Made by a program: the position numbers and the translations under genes
Notes under the pieces: model-generated
Databases searched by the model: none
The model's input: only the letters and a program-made list of their open reading frames with translations
What the model was told of the DNA's origin: nothing
Origin: Brevundimonas aveniformis DSM 17977
GTDB taxonomy: Bacteria > Pseudomonadota > Alphaproteobacteria > Caulobacterales > Caulobacteraceae
Direction: 5' to 3'
Assembly: GCF_000428765.1 (NCBI RefSeq)
Contig: NZ_AUAO01000002.1
Coordinates: 62,001 to 126,000, forward strand
Length of the DNA: 64,000 nt
Shown: positions 25,943 to 34,909 of the stretch, piece after piece
Position numbering within the stretch: the first letter of the stretch is position 1
Layout: every line of letters starts with the position of its first letter

Positions 25943-26374
25943 ATGAAACGAATGTCCGACAGCCAACAGTTTCCGGTGGCAGCCCATGCGCTGGCCTATC
26001 TGGCCCATCTGGGGGCGGATACGCCGGCGCGCGCCGTGTCCAGCGCCACCCTGGCGGCCTCGATGCCGACCAATCCGGTGGTCGTTCGTCGGGTGACGGC
26101 GCAACTGGCGCGCGCCGGTCTGATTGCAACACGTCCAGGCGTCGGCGGCGGGGCCTGGCTGCTGAAAGCGCCGGATCAAATTCGACTGGATGAGGTTTTG
26201 CGGGCCGTCGATGGCTGTGCGCACCTGGGCAAGCCCCCGCCCGGCGTGCGGGGCTGTCCGGTCGGTGAGAAGATTCCGCGCCAGGTGGCCAAGGCGCTGG
26301 TGGCGGCCGATGCGGCGGCGGCGAAGCGTCTGTCGCAGATCACCATCGCCGACCTTCTGGCGGACGACGCTTGA
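25943..26374 (+). CDS. Rrf2 family transcriptional regulator
   Basis: A 143-residue winged-helix regulator: MSDSQQFPVAAHALAYLAHL, then SATLAASMPTNPVVVRRVTAQLARAGLI as the DNA-binding helices, and RPGVGGGAWLLKAPDQIRL as the wing. Only two cysteines lie in the usual cluster region (DGCAHL and RGCPVG, 12 residues between them). The three-Cys Fe-S set of IscR/NsrR is therefore incomplete, and this looks like a YwnA-type member. Either ATG, at 25943 or 25952, may be the start. The neighbours are kup (divergent) and an SDR gene. Confidence 0.88.
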   Translation: MKRMSDSQQFPVAAHALAYLAHLGADTPARAVSSATLAASMPTNPVVVRRVTAQLARAGLIATRPGVGGGAWLLKAPDQIRLDEVLRAVDGCAHLGKPPPGVRGCPVGEKIPRQVAKALVAADAAAAKRLSQITIADLLADDA

Positions 26375-26391
26375 ACGACGCGGCGCGTCGT
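26375..26391. repeat. 17-bp palindrome between the Rrf2 and SDR genes
   Basis: ACGACGCG-G-CGCGTCGT is a perfect 8-bp inverted repeat starting directly after the Rrf2 stop and ending 14 bases before the SDR ATG. No T-run follows. It may be an operator or a processing hairpin in a shared mRNA. Confidence 0.4.
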
Positions 26392-26405
26392 GGTCGAAAA
26401 CGATC

Positions 26406-27224
26406 ATGAGCTTGAATGACCCCGCAGATCGCCGGCTCGCCCTGATCACAGGCGCCTCGGCCGGCATCGGTCAGGCCCTGGCCCGGGTCTATGCCGAGCA
26501 TGGGTGGGATCTGGTGTTGACGGCGCGCCGGACGGACCGGCTGGAGGCCCTGGCCGACGAGCTGAAGCTGCGCGCCGGGATCGAAACGATTGTGATTCCC
26601 GAAGATCTGGCCGACCCGGCGGCCCCCGCGCGGCTGGTCGAGGCGATCGACAGCCATGGCCGGACCGTCGATGCCTTGATCAACAACGCCGGATTTTCTC
26701 GCACCGAAGGCTTTCAGGCCGTGCCGTGGGAGCAGCACCAGGCCATGCTTCAGGTGATGTTGATCGCCCCCGTCGAGCTGGCCCACCGACTCAGCCCCGG
26801 CATGGCGGATCGGCACTTTGGTCGAATTTTGAATGTCGCGTCCCTGGCGGGCTATTCCCCGGCAACGGGGGGCGACACCCTCTACGGTCCGATCAAGAGC
26901 TTCATCATCAAGGCGTCGGCGGGGCTGCATCTGGAGTTGCGCGACAAGGACGTCCATGTGACGGCTCTCTGCCCCGGCTACACCTGGAGCGAGTTCCACG
27001 ACGTCAACGGCCAGCGACAGGCCGTCGCCCACGCCACACCGGAATGGATGTGGATGGGGGCCGATGAGGTGGCGCGCGCCGGCTATGAGGCCTCGGAGGC
27101 CAATCGCGCGATCTGCGTGCCGGGGGCCCCGAACAAGGTCGCTTCGGTGCTGCTCAAGATCCTGCCCGACGACTGGACGCTGGCCCTGGCCGCGCGCCAC
27201 GGCGAGCGCCTGGGACGGATCTAG
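26406..27224 (+). CDS. Short-chain dehydrogenase/reductase (classical SDR)
   Basis: A 272-residue NAD(P)-dependent oxidoreductase. The cofactor loop is ITGASAGIGQALA near residue 14, the NNAG motif is LINNAGFSRTE, and the catalytic Ser and Tyr-x3-Lys appear in NVASLAGYSPATG and LYGPIKSF. The substrate is unknown; the closest general type is the cytosolic DltE-like SDR. The stop overlaps that of the convergent marC gene in CTAG. Confidence 0.9.
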   Translation: MSLNDPADRRLALITGASAGIGQALARVYAEHGWDLVLTARRTDRLEALADELKLRAGIETIVIPEDLADPAAPARLVEAIDSHGRTVDALINNAGFSRTEGFQAVPWEQHQAMLQVMLIAPVELAHRLSPGMADRHFGRILNVASLAGYSPATGGDTLYGPIKSFIIKASAGLHLELRDKDVHVTALCPGYTWSEFHDVNGQRQAVAHATPEWMWMGADEVARAGYEASEANRAICVPGAPNKVASVLLKILPDDWTLALAARHGERLGRI

Positions 27225-27910
27225 TGTCCGGTCGGGGCGACGACCGCCTGTGAGAACATCCCCGGCAAAGCCTCGCCCAGACCACCGAGGACGAACTGGA
27301 TGCCCAGCGCCACCAGGATCAGACCCAGAACCCGCACGATAATCGACATGCCCACTTCGCCGAGGATGCGGTTGATCGGCCCGGCCATGGCGAAACACAG
27401 GAAGGTGGCCAAACCGGCCGCGGCGATGGCAACCAGGCCCGCAACCGTGCCGGCCGGCCCGATATTCTCGGCACGCGCCGCTTGAATGATGATGGTCGAA
27501 ATCGCGCCCGGCCCGATGATCAACGGCATGGCGAACGGCACGACTAGTCGCTGAAACCGCCGCCGGGCATATCCGCGCACATCATTGGCGTCGTTGAGCG
27601 CATGGGGGTCCTTGAAGCTGGCCAGGAAGTCCTCGTTGACCATCTGCAAGCCGAGCAGGAACAACAGGATGCCACCGCCGATGCGGAAGGCTGCCAGCGA
27701 GATTCCGAAGAAATCCAACAAGGCCAGGCCCGAAAAATAGAAGAAGGCCAGGAAGGCCGCCACAAAGGCGCACAGCATGGCGTTGACCGACAGGCGCTGG
27801 CTGAAGGTCGCGCCGGCGGTCGCGGCGGCGAAGATCGGGATATTGCCGATCGGGTCCAGCAAGGCGAACAGGGCCACGAAAACATTGACCCCGAACTCGA
27901 TCGCGTTCAT
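27221..27910 (-). CDS. MarC family membrane protein
   Basis: A 229-residue inner-membrane protein with six predicted helices. The conserved N-terminal VALFALLDPIGNIPIF and central PFAMPLIIGPGAISTIII are the MarC/NAAT signatures. Despite the historical name, a role in antibiotic resistance is not established; some relatives transport neutral amino acids. The TAG stop overlaps that of the SDR gene. It is divergent from pyrF. Confidence 0.9.
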   Translation of the reverse strand: MNAIEFGVNVFVALFALLDPIGNIPIFAAATAGATFSQRLSVNAMLCAFVAAFLAFFYFSGLALLDFFGISLAAFRIGGGILLFLLGLQMVNEDFLASFKDPHALNDANDVRGYARRRFQRLVVPFAMPLIIGPGAISTIIIQAARAENIGPAGTVAGLVAIAAAGLATFLCFAMAGPINRILGEVGMSIIVRVLGLILVALGIQFVLGGLGEALPGMFSQAVVAPTGH

Positions 27911-28000
27911 GTCGCCCCCTTAGCCGAAAAACCTGACCTGCCTGACGCGCCGCTGACGGCGAGCGCGCCCGTGGCTGGCCGTAACCCGGAGATGCGCCCG

Positions 28001-28711
28001 ATGTCCACCACCGCTGACCCCCGCCTGATTGTCGGGCTCGACTTGCCCAACGTCGAACAGTCCCGAGCGATGGTTGAGCAACTGGATGGCACCGTCAGCT
28101 TCTACAAGATCGGGTTGACGCTTCTGGCGGCGCCCGGCGGTGTGGCCTTCGCTCAGGAGCTGCGACGGTCGGGCAAGCAGGTGTTCCAGGACTGGAAGCT
28201 GCATGACATCGGCGCTCAGGTCGAAGGCGCGGCGCGATCAGTCGCGGCAGGCGGCTGCGATCTGTTGACCGTCCATGCCCAGCCCCAGGTCATGCGCGCG
28301 GCGGTCCAGGGGCGTGGCGAGGCCGATACCAAGATCCTGGCGGTGACTGTGCTGACCAGCCTGTCGGACGCCGACCTGATCGACATCGGCTATTCGGATA
28401 CGGCGGCTGTGCTGGTTGAACGGCGGGTGCGTCAAGCGCTGGCTTGCGGGGTCGACGGCGTCGTCTCCAGCCCGCATGAAGCAGCGCGTGCGCGTGCGCT
28501 GGCGACCGAAGCTGGACGGCCTGAGTTTCTGGTGGTGACGCCTGGCGTGCGCCCAGCCGGCTCGGACCGGGGGGATCAGCAGCGCATTGCCACCCCCGCT
28601 GATGCCCTGAAGGCGGGGGCCAGCCATCTTGTCGTCGCTCGGCCAGTCATCGCCGCCCCTGATCCTGCCGGGGCGGTCCGCGCCATCATCGCCGAGATAG
28701 CGACTCTCTGA
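28001..28711 (+). CDS. pyrF: Orotidine 5'-phosphate decarboxylase
   Basis: The last step of de novo UMP synthesis. The 236-residue TIM-barrel protein has the N-terminal LIVGLDLPN, the catalytic DWKLHDIGAQV (the D-x-K-x2-D motif with catalytic Lys and Asp residues), TVHAQPQV and the phosphate-binding TPGVRPAGSDRGDQQR. The ATG at 28001 with GGAG ten bases before is chosen; an in-frame ATG at 27992 is possible. Another pyrimidine gene, pyrD, lies 17 kb away. Confidence 0.94.
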   Translation: MSTTADPRLIVGLDLPNVEQSRAMVEQLDGTVSFYKIGLTLLAAPGGVAFAQELRRSGKQVFQDWKLHDIGAQVEGAARSVAAGGCDLLTVHAQPQVMRAAVQGRGEADTKILAVTVLTSLSDADLIDIGYSDTAAVLVERRVRQALACGVDGVVSSPHEAARARALATEAGRPEFLVVTPGVRPAGSDRGDQQRIATPADALKAGASHLVVARPVIAAPDPAGAVRAIIAEIATL

Positions 28712-28846
28712 GGCGAAGGCATAGGTGCGGTCGACGGCCTTCGCAGAACTGCTTTCAACGAACCCTGAGCTGGGCCGTTGTCGGGTTTCGTCAGTATGCG
28801 CCTCAACCCGTGAGCGTAGTCTCGATGTTTGGACAGGGAGCATGGG

Positions 28847-29830
28847 ATGCGTCGCTGGGCACCGCTCGTTGCGCTTCTAGGTCTGTTGGGCTGCCAGCCT
28901 GACAAGGCCGAGCGCGAGCGCGCCCTGCAGGAAGACGCGGTGCTGACCGCCGGAGCGGCGATCGACTGTACGGGTCAACTGTCTGAGGCGAGTCGCCTCA
29001 TCTGTGCCGATGCAGACCTCCGGGCGATGGACCGTCAAATCGCTGAGCTGTGGTCCCGGGTTGAAACCGTGACCGGTCGGCCGAATACGCTGCGCCGTCG
29101 CCATGCGGAATGGCTGGCCGACCGTGAGGCTGGAGAGCGGGAATGGGAAACCGGTGAACGCCGCGCCCGGACAGCCGAAGAGCTGCGCGCGTATCAGCAG
29201 GGCCATTTCGACGAACTGAGCGAAGAGCTTCGTCTGGCGGAATCGCTGCCGGCGACCAGTCCGGTGGCGTCCCTGTCGGGCGGGTGCATCGGCACGGCCC
29301 TGAACGGATGCACTGTTCCGTCCAACGGCGTCGTGACCGGGCCTGAGGGCCAGCGTCTGGCCTGGCAGATTCAGCGCGGCTCCACCGACTATGCCGGTGT
29401 GAGTGAGGGCTTGGTCCTGTTCGCCATCGATGGGGACCTGTTGCGACCGGTTGGGTGGAGCTTTGAGGCGGCCCAGTTCGACGCGCCGATCCTGTTCTCA
29501 CGCCCGGAAGGCCTGTTCGTAGCCGCCAAGGGCTTCACCGCCGGAACCGGCTCGGGCAACGCCGATATCCTGCTGCGGCTGGACGGTCAGCACTGGACTG
29601 AAATCGAGGTCGAGAGCTGGAAGGTCGCTCTGGAAGACGCCCTGCCGGATGATCTCGGCGTGTGGAAGGGCGTGGACTATGCCTGGCCTGACATGACGGC
29701 CATGTCGTCGCTCTGGCGCGACAGTGATGCCAACTGCTGTCCAACCGGCGGGCGGGTTCTGATTGATCTGGAGGTCGAGGGCACGGCCTTGCGCCTGGCC
29801 GGCTTCGATCTGGAGCGTGCGGCGAGCTAG
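28847..29830 (+). CDS. Lipoprotein with LprI-like (DUF1311) domain
   Basis: A 327-residue predicted lipoprotein: the lipobox LLGLLGC places the acylated Cys at residue 16. A DUF1311/LprI-type segment follows (CTGQLSEASRLICADADL, RAMDRQIAELW), a family often with pairs of Cys, some of which inhibit lysozyme. The C-terminal 200 residues are beta-rich and unrecognised, ending in a strand that holds DANCCPTGG. An ATG at 28847 with GGACAGGGAG upstream sets the start. The stop overlaps the convergent gene in CTAG. Confidence 0.7.
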   Translation: MRRWAPLVALLGLLGCQPDKAERERALQEDAVLTAGAAIDCTGQLSEASRLICADADLRAMDRQIAELWSRVETVTGRPNTLRRRHAEWLADREAGEREWETGERRARTAEELRAYQQGHFDELSEELRLAESLPATSPVASLSGGCIGTALNGCTVPSNGVVTGPEGQRLAWQIQRGSTDYAGVSEGLVLFAIDGDLLRPVGWSFEAAQFDAPILFSRPEGLFVAAKGFTAGTGSGNADILLRLDGQHWTEIEVESWKVALEDALPDDLGVWKGVDYAWPDMTAMSSLWRDSDANCCPTGGRVLIDLEVEGTALRLAGFDLERAAS

Positions 29831-30261
29831 TCTTGGCCGCCCATACGGGCACGAAACTCATCCATACTCGGGATCAGGGCCGCGCCGACATGGGCGCGCC
29901 CGACGACGTAGCCCACCGCCACGGTCGCCAGAAGGCTGAGCACCAGGCTCCAGATCGGTTGAGGCATGCCCATGATCGTCACGGTGGTCAGGGCGCAGAT
30001 CGCCACGATGGCCGGGCCAATCCAGGTGGCGTGAGGCTCGTCTGACAGGCGCACCGCAACCGAAGACCCCAGCCAGGCCGAGAACACCCGCATCACGACA
30101 AGCCAGAAAATACCGCCCGACGTCATATCGGTGAAGAAGCGCGGCTCCCCGAACTGGGCCAGGGCCGGCCCATAGACGTAGCGGTGAACGGCCCCGAGCA
30201 GCAGCATCGACGTCAGGCAAACCACACTGCCCACCAGAACGCCGCCAACAACCGAACGCAT
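29827..30261 (-). CDS. Hypothetical four-helix membrane protein
   Basis: A 144-residue protein with about four hydrophobic segments: VVGGVLVGSVVCLTSMLLLGAV, IFWLVVMRVFSAWLGSSVAV, WIGPAIVAICALTTVTIMG and WSLVLSLLATVAVGYVVG. A short cytoplasmic tail follows. The ATG at 30261 is preferred because a further upstream extension would run through the promoter region of the ABC exporter. It is divergent from natA. The family is not recognised. Confidence 0.65.
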   Translation of the reverse strand: MRSVVGGVLVGSVVCLTSMLLLGAVHRYVYGPALAQFGEPRFFTDMTSGGIFWLVVMRVFSAWLGSSVAVRLSDEPHATWIGPAIVAICALTTVTIMGMPQPIWSLVLSLLATVAVGYVVGRAHVGAALIPSMDEFRARMGGQD

Positions 30262-30358
30262 GTTCGCCAAGCTCCCAATCCCAGGCACTTCCTTGAAGGT
30301 GCGGACCGGTTTGGTCAACCGCGCTTCCGGTCGGCCAGAACAGCCGCTAGGGAGGTGT

Positions 30359-31261
30359 ATGGCCGACATCCTGTCTCTTACCGACATCACCAAACGCTAC
30401 GGCAGCTTTGAGGCCGTGAAAGATCTGAGCTTTTCCGTTGGACGGGGTTCGATCGTCGGATTCCTGGGCCCGAACGGGGCCGGCAAGACCTCGACCATCC
30501 GCATGATCCTGGGCCTGGCGGCTCCGACCTCGGGACGGATCGAGGTGCTGGGGGCGGACGATGGCCGCAAGGTTCGTGACCGTATCGGCTTTCTGCCGGA
30601 AGAACGTGGCCTGTATCGCAAGATGAACCCGGTCGATGCCGTGGCCTATATGGCGGCGCTGAAGGGCGTGCCGGTGTCAGAGGGTCGGCGTCGTGCGCGC
30701 GAACTGTTGGAAGCTCAAGGGTTGGGCGACGCCCTGAAGCGGCCGATGAAGGCCCTGTCCAAGGGCATGGCCCAGAAGGTCCAGCTGGTATCCGCCATCG
30801 CCCACCGGCCCGAGCTGGTCATTCTGGACGAACCGTTTTCGGGCTTGGACCCGGTCAATCAGCAGGGGCTGGAGCGGATGATCCGTGATCTGGCTGACCA
30901 GGGATCGACGGTGCTGTTTTCCACCCATGTCATGCAGCACGCCGAACGGCTGTGTCAGAAGGTGGTGCTGATGGCGCGGGGGCAAAAGGTCTTCGAGGGG
31001 CCGGTGGCTGAGGCCCGGGCCGCGGCCCCGCGCTTCCTGTTGCTGGAAGGCACGCTGGACCGGGCGGCGGTCCAGGCCCTGCCGGGGGTTACCGACGTTG
31101 AGCCCGCCGGAGACGGCTTCAGGGCGCGGCTCGCCACGGGGGCCCAGCCGCAGGCGGCTCTCAAGGCGGCCTTCGAGCGCGGGTTGGACGTGTCGCGGTT
31201 TGAGGCACCGGAACCTAGCCTGCACGATGCCTTTATCGTTCTGACCGGAGACGACCAATGA
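30359..31261 (+). CDS. ABC transporter ATP-binding protein (NatA-like)
   Basis: A 300-residue ATPase subunit. Walker A is GPNGAGKT (residues 37-44), the signature is LSKGMAQKVQL, Walker B is LVILDEPFSGLDP, and the switch His is in LFSTHVMQHAERL. A DUF4162-type C-terminal domain follows. With the downstream permease it forms an exporter resembling the Na+ exporter NatAB, though the substrate is unproven. GGAGGT lies four bases before the ATG. It overlaps the permease by four bases (ATGA). Confidence 0.92.
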   Translation: MADILSLTDITKRYGSFEAVKDLSFSVGRGSIVGFLGPNGAGKTSTIRMILGLAAPTSGRIEVLGADDGRKVRDRIGFLPEERGLYRKMNPVDAVAYMAALKGVPVSEGRRRARELLEAQGLGDALKRPMKALSKGMAQKVQLVSAIAHRPELVILDEPFSGLDPVNQQGLERMIRDLADQGSTVLFSTHVMQHAERLCQKVVLMARGQKVFEGPVAEARAAAPRFLLLEGTLDRAAVQALPGVTDVEPAGDGFRARLATGAQPQAALKAAFERGLDVSRFEAPEPSLHDAFIVLTGDDQ

Positions 31262-32538
31262 GACGCCTCCTGTTGATCGCCCGCCGCGAATATCTGGCCT
31301 ATGTCCGCACCGTCGGCTTCTGGCTGTCGTTGATCGCCCTGCCGCTGGTGGCGGTGGGATCGGGCTTCTTCGTCGCCCTGATGGAGAACTCCGGCGAGGC
31401 CCGAGAGATGGCGGTGCTGGACCTGACGGGTCAGGCGGTCGGCCCGGCCTTTGCCCGCAGCCTGGATGATCCCGGGGATATTGACGTGGTCGCGCCGCCG
31501 CCGGAGCTTGCCGGGGCATCCGACATCGACGGAGCCGACAACGTGGCCCGTGGTCTGGTTGGAGAAGACGGGCCGCTGGACGCCGTGGTCATTCTGACGC
31601 CCGGTGATGGTGCCGTGGCGGCTCGCTATTGGGCTGCGCGGGCCTCGGATCAGGACGGTGAGCAGGCCGTCTCCGGCGCCCTGTCCGAGTTGAACCGGAC
31701 CCAGGCCCTGGTGGCGCTCGGGGTCGATCCGGCCACGATTGACCGCATCGATCAGGCCGAACCCGCTGTGACCATGCTGTCGCCGGCCTCGGCTTCGGGT
31801 GGCGAGGTCAGTCTTCAGGACCGGTTGCCGGGCCTGATCGGCTTCATGGTGGCGATGATGCTGTGGTCGCTGATCCTGACCGGTGCCTCGATCCTGTTGA
31901 ACAGCGTCATGGAGGAAAAGGCCAACCGCGTGCTGGAGGTACTCTTGTCGTCGGCGTCGGCGACCGAGCTTCTCGCCGGCAAAATCCTTGGCGTGGCTCT
32001 GGTGACGCTGACGGTGCTTCTGGTCTGGGGCGGGTTTGGGGCGGCGGCGCTCAGCTTTGCGGCTCACCAGGGCGGCGACTTCGCGCCGGCGCTGTCGGGG
32101 GCTCTGGCGGGTCTGGCGAGGGATGGATTGTGGCTGTGGCTGGTCGGCTATTTTGTCGGCGGCTATCTGATGTACGCGGCGGTCTTTGCCGCCATCGGCT
32201 CGTTCTGCGAGACGCCGCGTGAGGCCCAGACCCTGATCGGGCCGATTATGATGGTGCTGATCATCCCCGTCTTTGTGCTCCAGTTCGCCATGCGCGACCC
32301 TGATCTGGCGATCGTGAAGACCCTGTCCTGGGTTCCGTTCTTCACGCCGTTCCTGATGAGCGCGCGCGCGCCGTCAGGGCCGCCACTCTATGAGATGACC
32401 GGGACACTGGCGGTCATGGTGGCCTTCACGGTCCTGATCGTCTGGCTGGCCGCCAAGGCCTTCCGCGCCGGAGCCCTGTCGACAGGGAAGCTGGACTGGA
32501 GGGGGATCATCGGTCTGGTGCGCGGCGAGGGCCGGTAG
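31258..32538 (+). CDS. ABC transporter permease (NatB-like)
   Basis: A 426-residue membrane subunit of the ABC-2 type. An N-terminal helix (GFWLSLIALPLVAVGSGFF) is followed by a large extracytoplasmic domain of about 140 residues. Five or six helices follow, beginning LPGLIGFMVAMMLWSLILTG, with the conserved cytoplasmic EEKANRVLEVLLSSASATELLAGKI motif of NatB proteins. It couples to the upstream ATPase. A terminator hairpin follows 50 bases after the stop. Confidence 0.9.
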   Translation: MRRLLLIARREYLAYVRTVGFWLSLIALPLVAVGSGFFVALMENSGEAREMAVLDLTGQAVGPAFARSLDDPGDIDVVAPPPELAGASDIDGADNVARGLVGEDGPLDAVVILTPGDGAVAARYWAARASDQDGEQAVSGALSELNRTQALVALGVDPATIDRIDQAEPAVTMLSPASASGGEVSLQDRLPGLIGFMVAMMLWSLILTGASILLNSVMEEKANRVLEVLLSSASATELLAGKILGVALVTLTVLLVWGGFGAAALSFAAHQGGDFAPALSGALAGLARDGLWLWLVGYFVGGYLMYAAVFAAIGSFCETPREAQTLIGPIMMVLIIPVFVLQFAMRDPDLAIVKTLSWVPFFTPFLMSARAPSGPPLYEMTGTLAVMVAFTVLIVWLAAKAFRAGALSTGKLDWRGIIGLVRGEGR

Positions 32539-32589
32539 CCAACCTGTCTCCTCCCTATCTCCTTCGCGATGGGTGCGGAGACAAAAGAA

Positions 32590-32616
32590 AAGGGCCGCTC
32601 CATCGGAGCGGCCCTT
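32590..32616. terminator. Bidirectional intrinsic terminator between the ABC permease and rpsU
   Basis: AAGGGCCGCTCC and GGAGCGGCCCTT form a perfect 12-bp stem with an ATC loop. It is A-rich on the left and followed by GATCTTT on the right, so it can end transcription from both converging genes. Confidence 0.85.
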
Positions 32617-32639
32617 GATCTTTCAGCCTGTCGGTCGGC

Positions 32640-32873
32640 TTAACGGGCGCGCGGCTTCGGCGCGGGCAGCAGGCCTTCACGCTGGGCGCGCTTGCGGGCC
32701 AGCTTGCGGGCGCGGCGCACGGCTTCCGCCTGCTGGCGGGCGCGCTTTTCCGAGGGCTTTTCGTAATGCACGTGACGCTTCATTTCGCGGAAGTTGCCTT
32801 CACGCTGCATCTTCTTCTTCAGGGCCTTCAGCGCCTGATCGACGTTATTGTCACGAACGAAAATCTGAACCAG
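32640..32873 (-). CDS. rpsU: 30S ribosomal protein S21 (apparent CTG start)
   Basis: A 77-residue, very basic S21, with the conserved start [20 protein letters not shown] and tail [18 protein letters not shown]. Homologues begin M-V-Q-I-F-V. Here the codon before GTT-CAG-ATT is CTG (32871-32873), with GGAGAG six bases upstream (32880-32885). There is no in-frame ATG, GTG or TTG at a sensible place: the nearest ATG (32888) is out of frame, and the frame upstream gives 48 residues not found in S21. The gene converges on the ABC exporter across a shared terminator. Confidence 0.9.
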   Translation of the reverse strand: MVQIFVRDNNVDQALKALKKKMQREGNFREMKRHVHYEKPSEKRARQQAEAVRRARKLARKRAQREGLLPAPKPRAR

Positions 32874-32949
32874 GGTCGTCTCTCCATTGCCTTGTCCGCC
32901 GCGCCCATCCAGCCATTGAAGGGCGGGGCAGGCAGGACATGAAAACCAA

Positions 32950-32973
32950 CGCCCGGAAGTGGACCTCCGGGCG
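32950..32973. promoter_or_regulatory. Stem-loop in the rpsU leader region
   Basis: CGCCCGGA and TCCGGGCG make an 8-bp stem with an eight-base loop, 77 bases upstream of the rpsU CTG. It lies in the untranslated gap before the COQ9 gene. A role in rpsU leader control is possible but unproven. Confidence 0.35.
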
Positions 32974-33051
32974 ACAAGGGCGCGCTGATACACCAGCCTC
33001 GCGCGTGAGTCCAGCATGGCAAAGGCGGAATTCGGCCTGTATCATAGGGAA

Positions 33052-33699
33052 ATGACCGCCTCAGCGACCAGGCCGGACTGGGCCGACCGAACCGAGCAGC
33101 GCCTGCTGGATGCGGCGATTCCCCGCGCCCCCGATCTCGGGTTTTCGCCCGCCCTGCTGACGGCGGCCGGTGAGGCCTGTGACCTCAGCGGCGGCGATGT
33201 CGGCCTGTTGCTGCCCAATGGCCCGGCCGATCTGGTGGCCCTGTTGTCGCGTCGCCACGATGCGCGGGCTATGGCGACCCTGGCCGAGCTGGATGCCGCC
33301 GGCCTCAAGATTCGCGAGAAGATTGCCCAGGGGGTGTCGGCCCGGCTGGAGGCGGCCGCCGTTGATCTGGAGGCGTCCAAGCGGGCGGTCGGGTTCCTGA
33401 CGCTGCCCCAGCATCTGTCGCTGGCGGGACGGCTGACCTGGGACAGCGCCGACCAGATCTGGCGCTGGGCCGGGGATGTGGCGACGGACGAGAACCACTA
33501 TTCCAAGAGGGCGATCCTGTCGGGGATTCTGGTCCCCGCCTTGACCATGCGGCTGTTCGACGGACGAGAGGCGGCCGAGGCCTTCGTCGCCGCGCGCATC
33601 GAGAACGTCATGGCCTTTGAAAAGTGGAAGGCCGGATTGGACGTCCATGCGCCGTTCAAGACGGCGGCGGAGGCCCTAGCCAAGATGCGGTATCGGTAG
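33052..33699 (+). CDS. COQ9 family protein
   Basis: A 215-residue member of the COQ9 family, whose mitochondrial relatives bind lipid and present ubiquinone precursors to Coq7. TetR-like helical organisation is apparent. The conserved core is the region from [13 protein letters not shown] through [18 protein letters not shown] to [17 protein letters not shown], which is typical. The ATG at 33052 is chosen; an in-frame ATG at 33016 would add 12 residues. It is divergent from rpsU, an arrangement common in alphaproteobacteria. Confidence 0.85.
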   Translation: MTASATRPDWADRTEQRLLDAAIPRAPDLGFSPALLTAAGEACDLSGGDVGLLLPNGPADLVALLSRRHDARAMATLAELDAAGLKIREKIAQGVSARLEAAAVDLEASKRAVGFLTLPQHLSLAGRLTWDSADQIWRWAGDVATDENHYSKRAILSGILVPALTMRLFDGREAAEAFVAARIENVMAFEKWKAGLDVHAPFKTAAEALAKMRYR

Positions 33700-33700
33700 T

Positions 33701-33720
33701 CCTTCTCCCCTCGGGAGAGG
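33701..33720. repeat. Short intergenic palindrome (CCTTCTCCCC type)
   Basis: TCTCCC-CTC-GGGAGA forms a 6-bp stem directly after the COQ9 stop. The 10-mer CCTTCTCCCC recurs at 36002-36011, again just after a stop codon and again followed by a pairing GGAGA. It is probably a small dispersed repeat. Confidence 0.5.
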
Positions 33721-33772
33721 GAATGTGGATTGCCTCTTCCCATTCGCCTGGTTCGCGACCATCTACCCGCCC

Positions 33773-34831
33773 ATGACCGACAAGATCCCCGTTACCGTCC
33801 TCACCGGCTATCTTGGTGCTGGCAAGACCACACTGCTGAACCGTATTCTCACCGAGGATCACGGCAAGAAATACGCCGTCATCGTCAATGAGTTCGGCGA
33901 GATCGGCATCGACAACGACCTCGTGGTCGGGGCCGACGAAGAAGTGTTCGAGATGAACAACGGCTGTGTCTGCTGCACGGTGCGCGGCGACCTGATCCGG
34001 GTGCTGTCGGGCCTGATGAAGCGCAAGGGCGGGTTCGACGCCATCATCGTCGAGACGACCGGCCTGGCCGATCCAGGGCCGGTGGCCCAGACCTTCTTCA
34101 TGGACGAGGACGTGGCGGCGCGCACGCGGCTGGATTCGGTGACCACTTTGGTCGACGCCAAGCACGTCATGCAGCGGCTGGACGATTCGAAGGAGGCTCG
34201 CGAGCAGGTGGCCTTCGCTGACCAGATCCTGTTGAACAAGACCGATCTGGTGTCAGAGGCCGAACTGGCGGTTGTCGAGGCGCGACTGCGCGGCCTCAAT
34301 CCCCTGGCCCCGATCCGGCGCACCGAGCGGGCGAAGATCGCGTTGGATCAGATTCTGGATCAGAACCGGTTTGATCTGGAGCGGATCACCGACATCCGAC
34401 CCGAATTCGTCAATCCGGCCCATGGCGAGGACGGCCACGTCCATGACGAGCATTGTGGCCATGACCACGGCCATGGGCACGATCACGATCACGGTCACGC
34501 CCATGACCACGGTCCCCGCGGTCACGCCCATCAGGACGACATCCGCGGCATCAGCCTGTCGCTGGATCGACCGATCGACGGCCAGGCCTTCACCCGCTGG
34601 CTCGACAAGCTGCTGGCCGAACAGGGGCCGGACATCCTGCGGGCCAAGGGCATTATTGAGATCGCCGGCGAGGACCGGCGGCTGGTCTTTCAGGCGGTGC
34701 ACATGATCCTCGAGGGCGATCTGCAACGCGAATGGGGCCCGAACGAGCGGCGCTGGAGCCGGGCCGTTTTCATCGGCCGCAATCTGGATGAGGCAAATCT
34801 GAAGGCCGGGTTTGAGGCCTGCGCCGCCTGA
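33773..34831 (+). CDS. G3E-family (CobW-like) metallochaperone GTPase
   Basis: A 352-residue GTPase of the COG0523/CobW type. Walker A is GYLGAGKT (12-19), and the zinc-binding C-x-C-C motif is GCVCC (65-68). [11 protein letters not shown] and LLNKTDL complete the G motifs. A His/Asp-rich stretch spans about residues 220-265 ([20 protein letters not shown]), between the two domains. The CobW C-terminal domain follows. Zinc delivery or sensing is the usual role of such proteins. The ATG at 33773 is used; upstream frame is non-coding. Confidence 0.93.
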   Translation: MTDKIPVTVLTGYLGAGKTTLLNRILTEDHGKKYAVIVNEFGEIGIDNDLVVGADEEVFEMNNGCVCCTVRGDLIRVLSGLMKRKGGFDAIIVETTGLADPGPVAQTFFMDEDVAARTRLDSVTTLVDAKHVMQRLDDSKEAREQVAFADQILLNKTDLVSEAELAVVEARLRGLNPLAPIRRTERAKIALDQILDQNRFDLERITDIRPEFVNPAHGEDGHVHDEHCGHDHGHGHDHDHGHAHDHGPRGHAHQDDIRGISLSLDRPIDGQAFTRWLDKLLAEQGPDILRAKGIIEIAGEDRRLVFQAVHMILEGDLQREWGPNERRWSRAVFIGRNLDEANLKAGFEACAA

Positions 34832-34909
34832 CGGTCGGGGCGCGCACAAGCCACTTGCCGATCACAGGTTTCTGACCGATGGTGATCCTTTCAATCTGGA
34901 GGGGATTCC

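Noticed and set aside
32874..33017. N-terminal extension of rpsU back to an ATG at 33017
   Set aside because: The added 48 residues are unlike any S21 start and the frame crosses a leader hairpin; the conserved protein begins at the CTG.
34440..34530. His-rich tract in the G3E GTPase as a tandem DNA repeat
   Set aside because: The CATGACCACGG-like repetition follows from His/Asp codons of a metal-binding loop common in this family, not from a separate repeat element.
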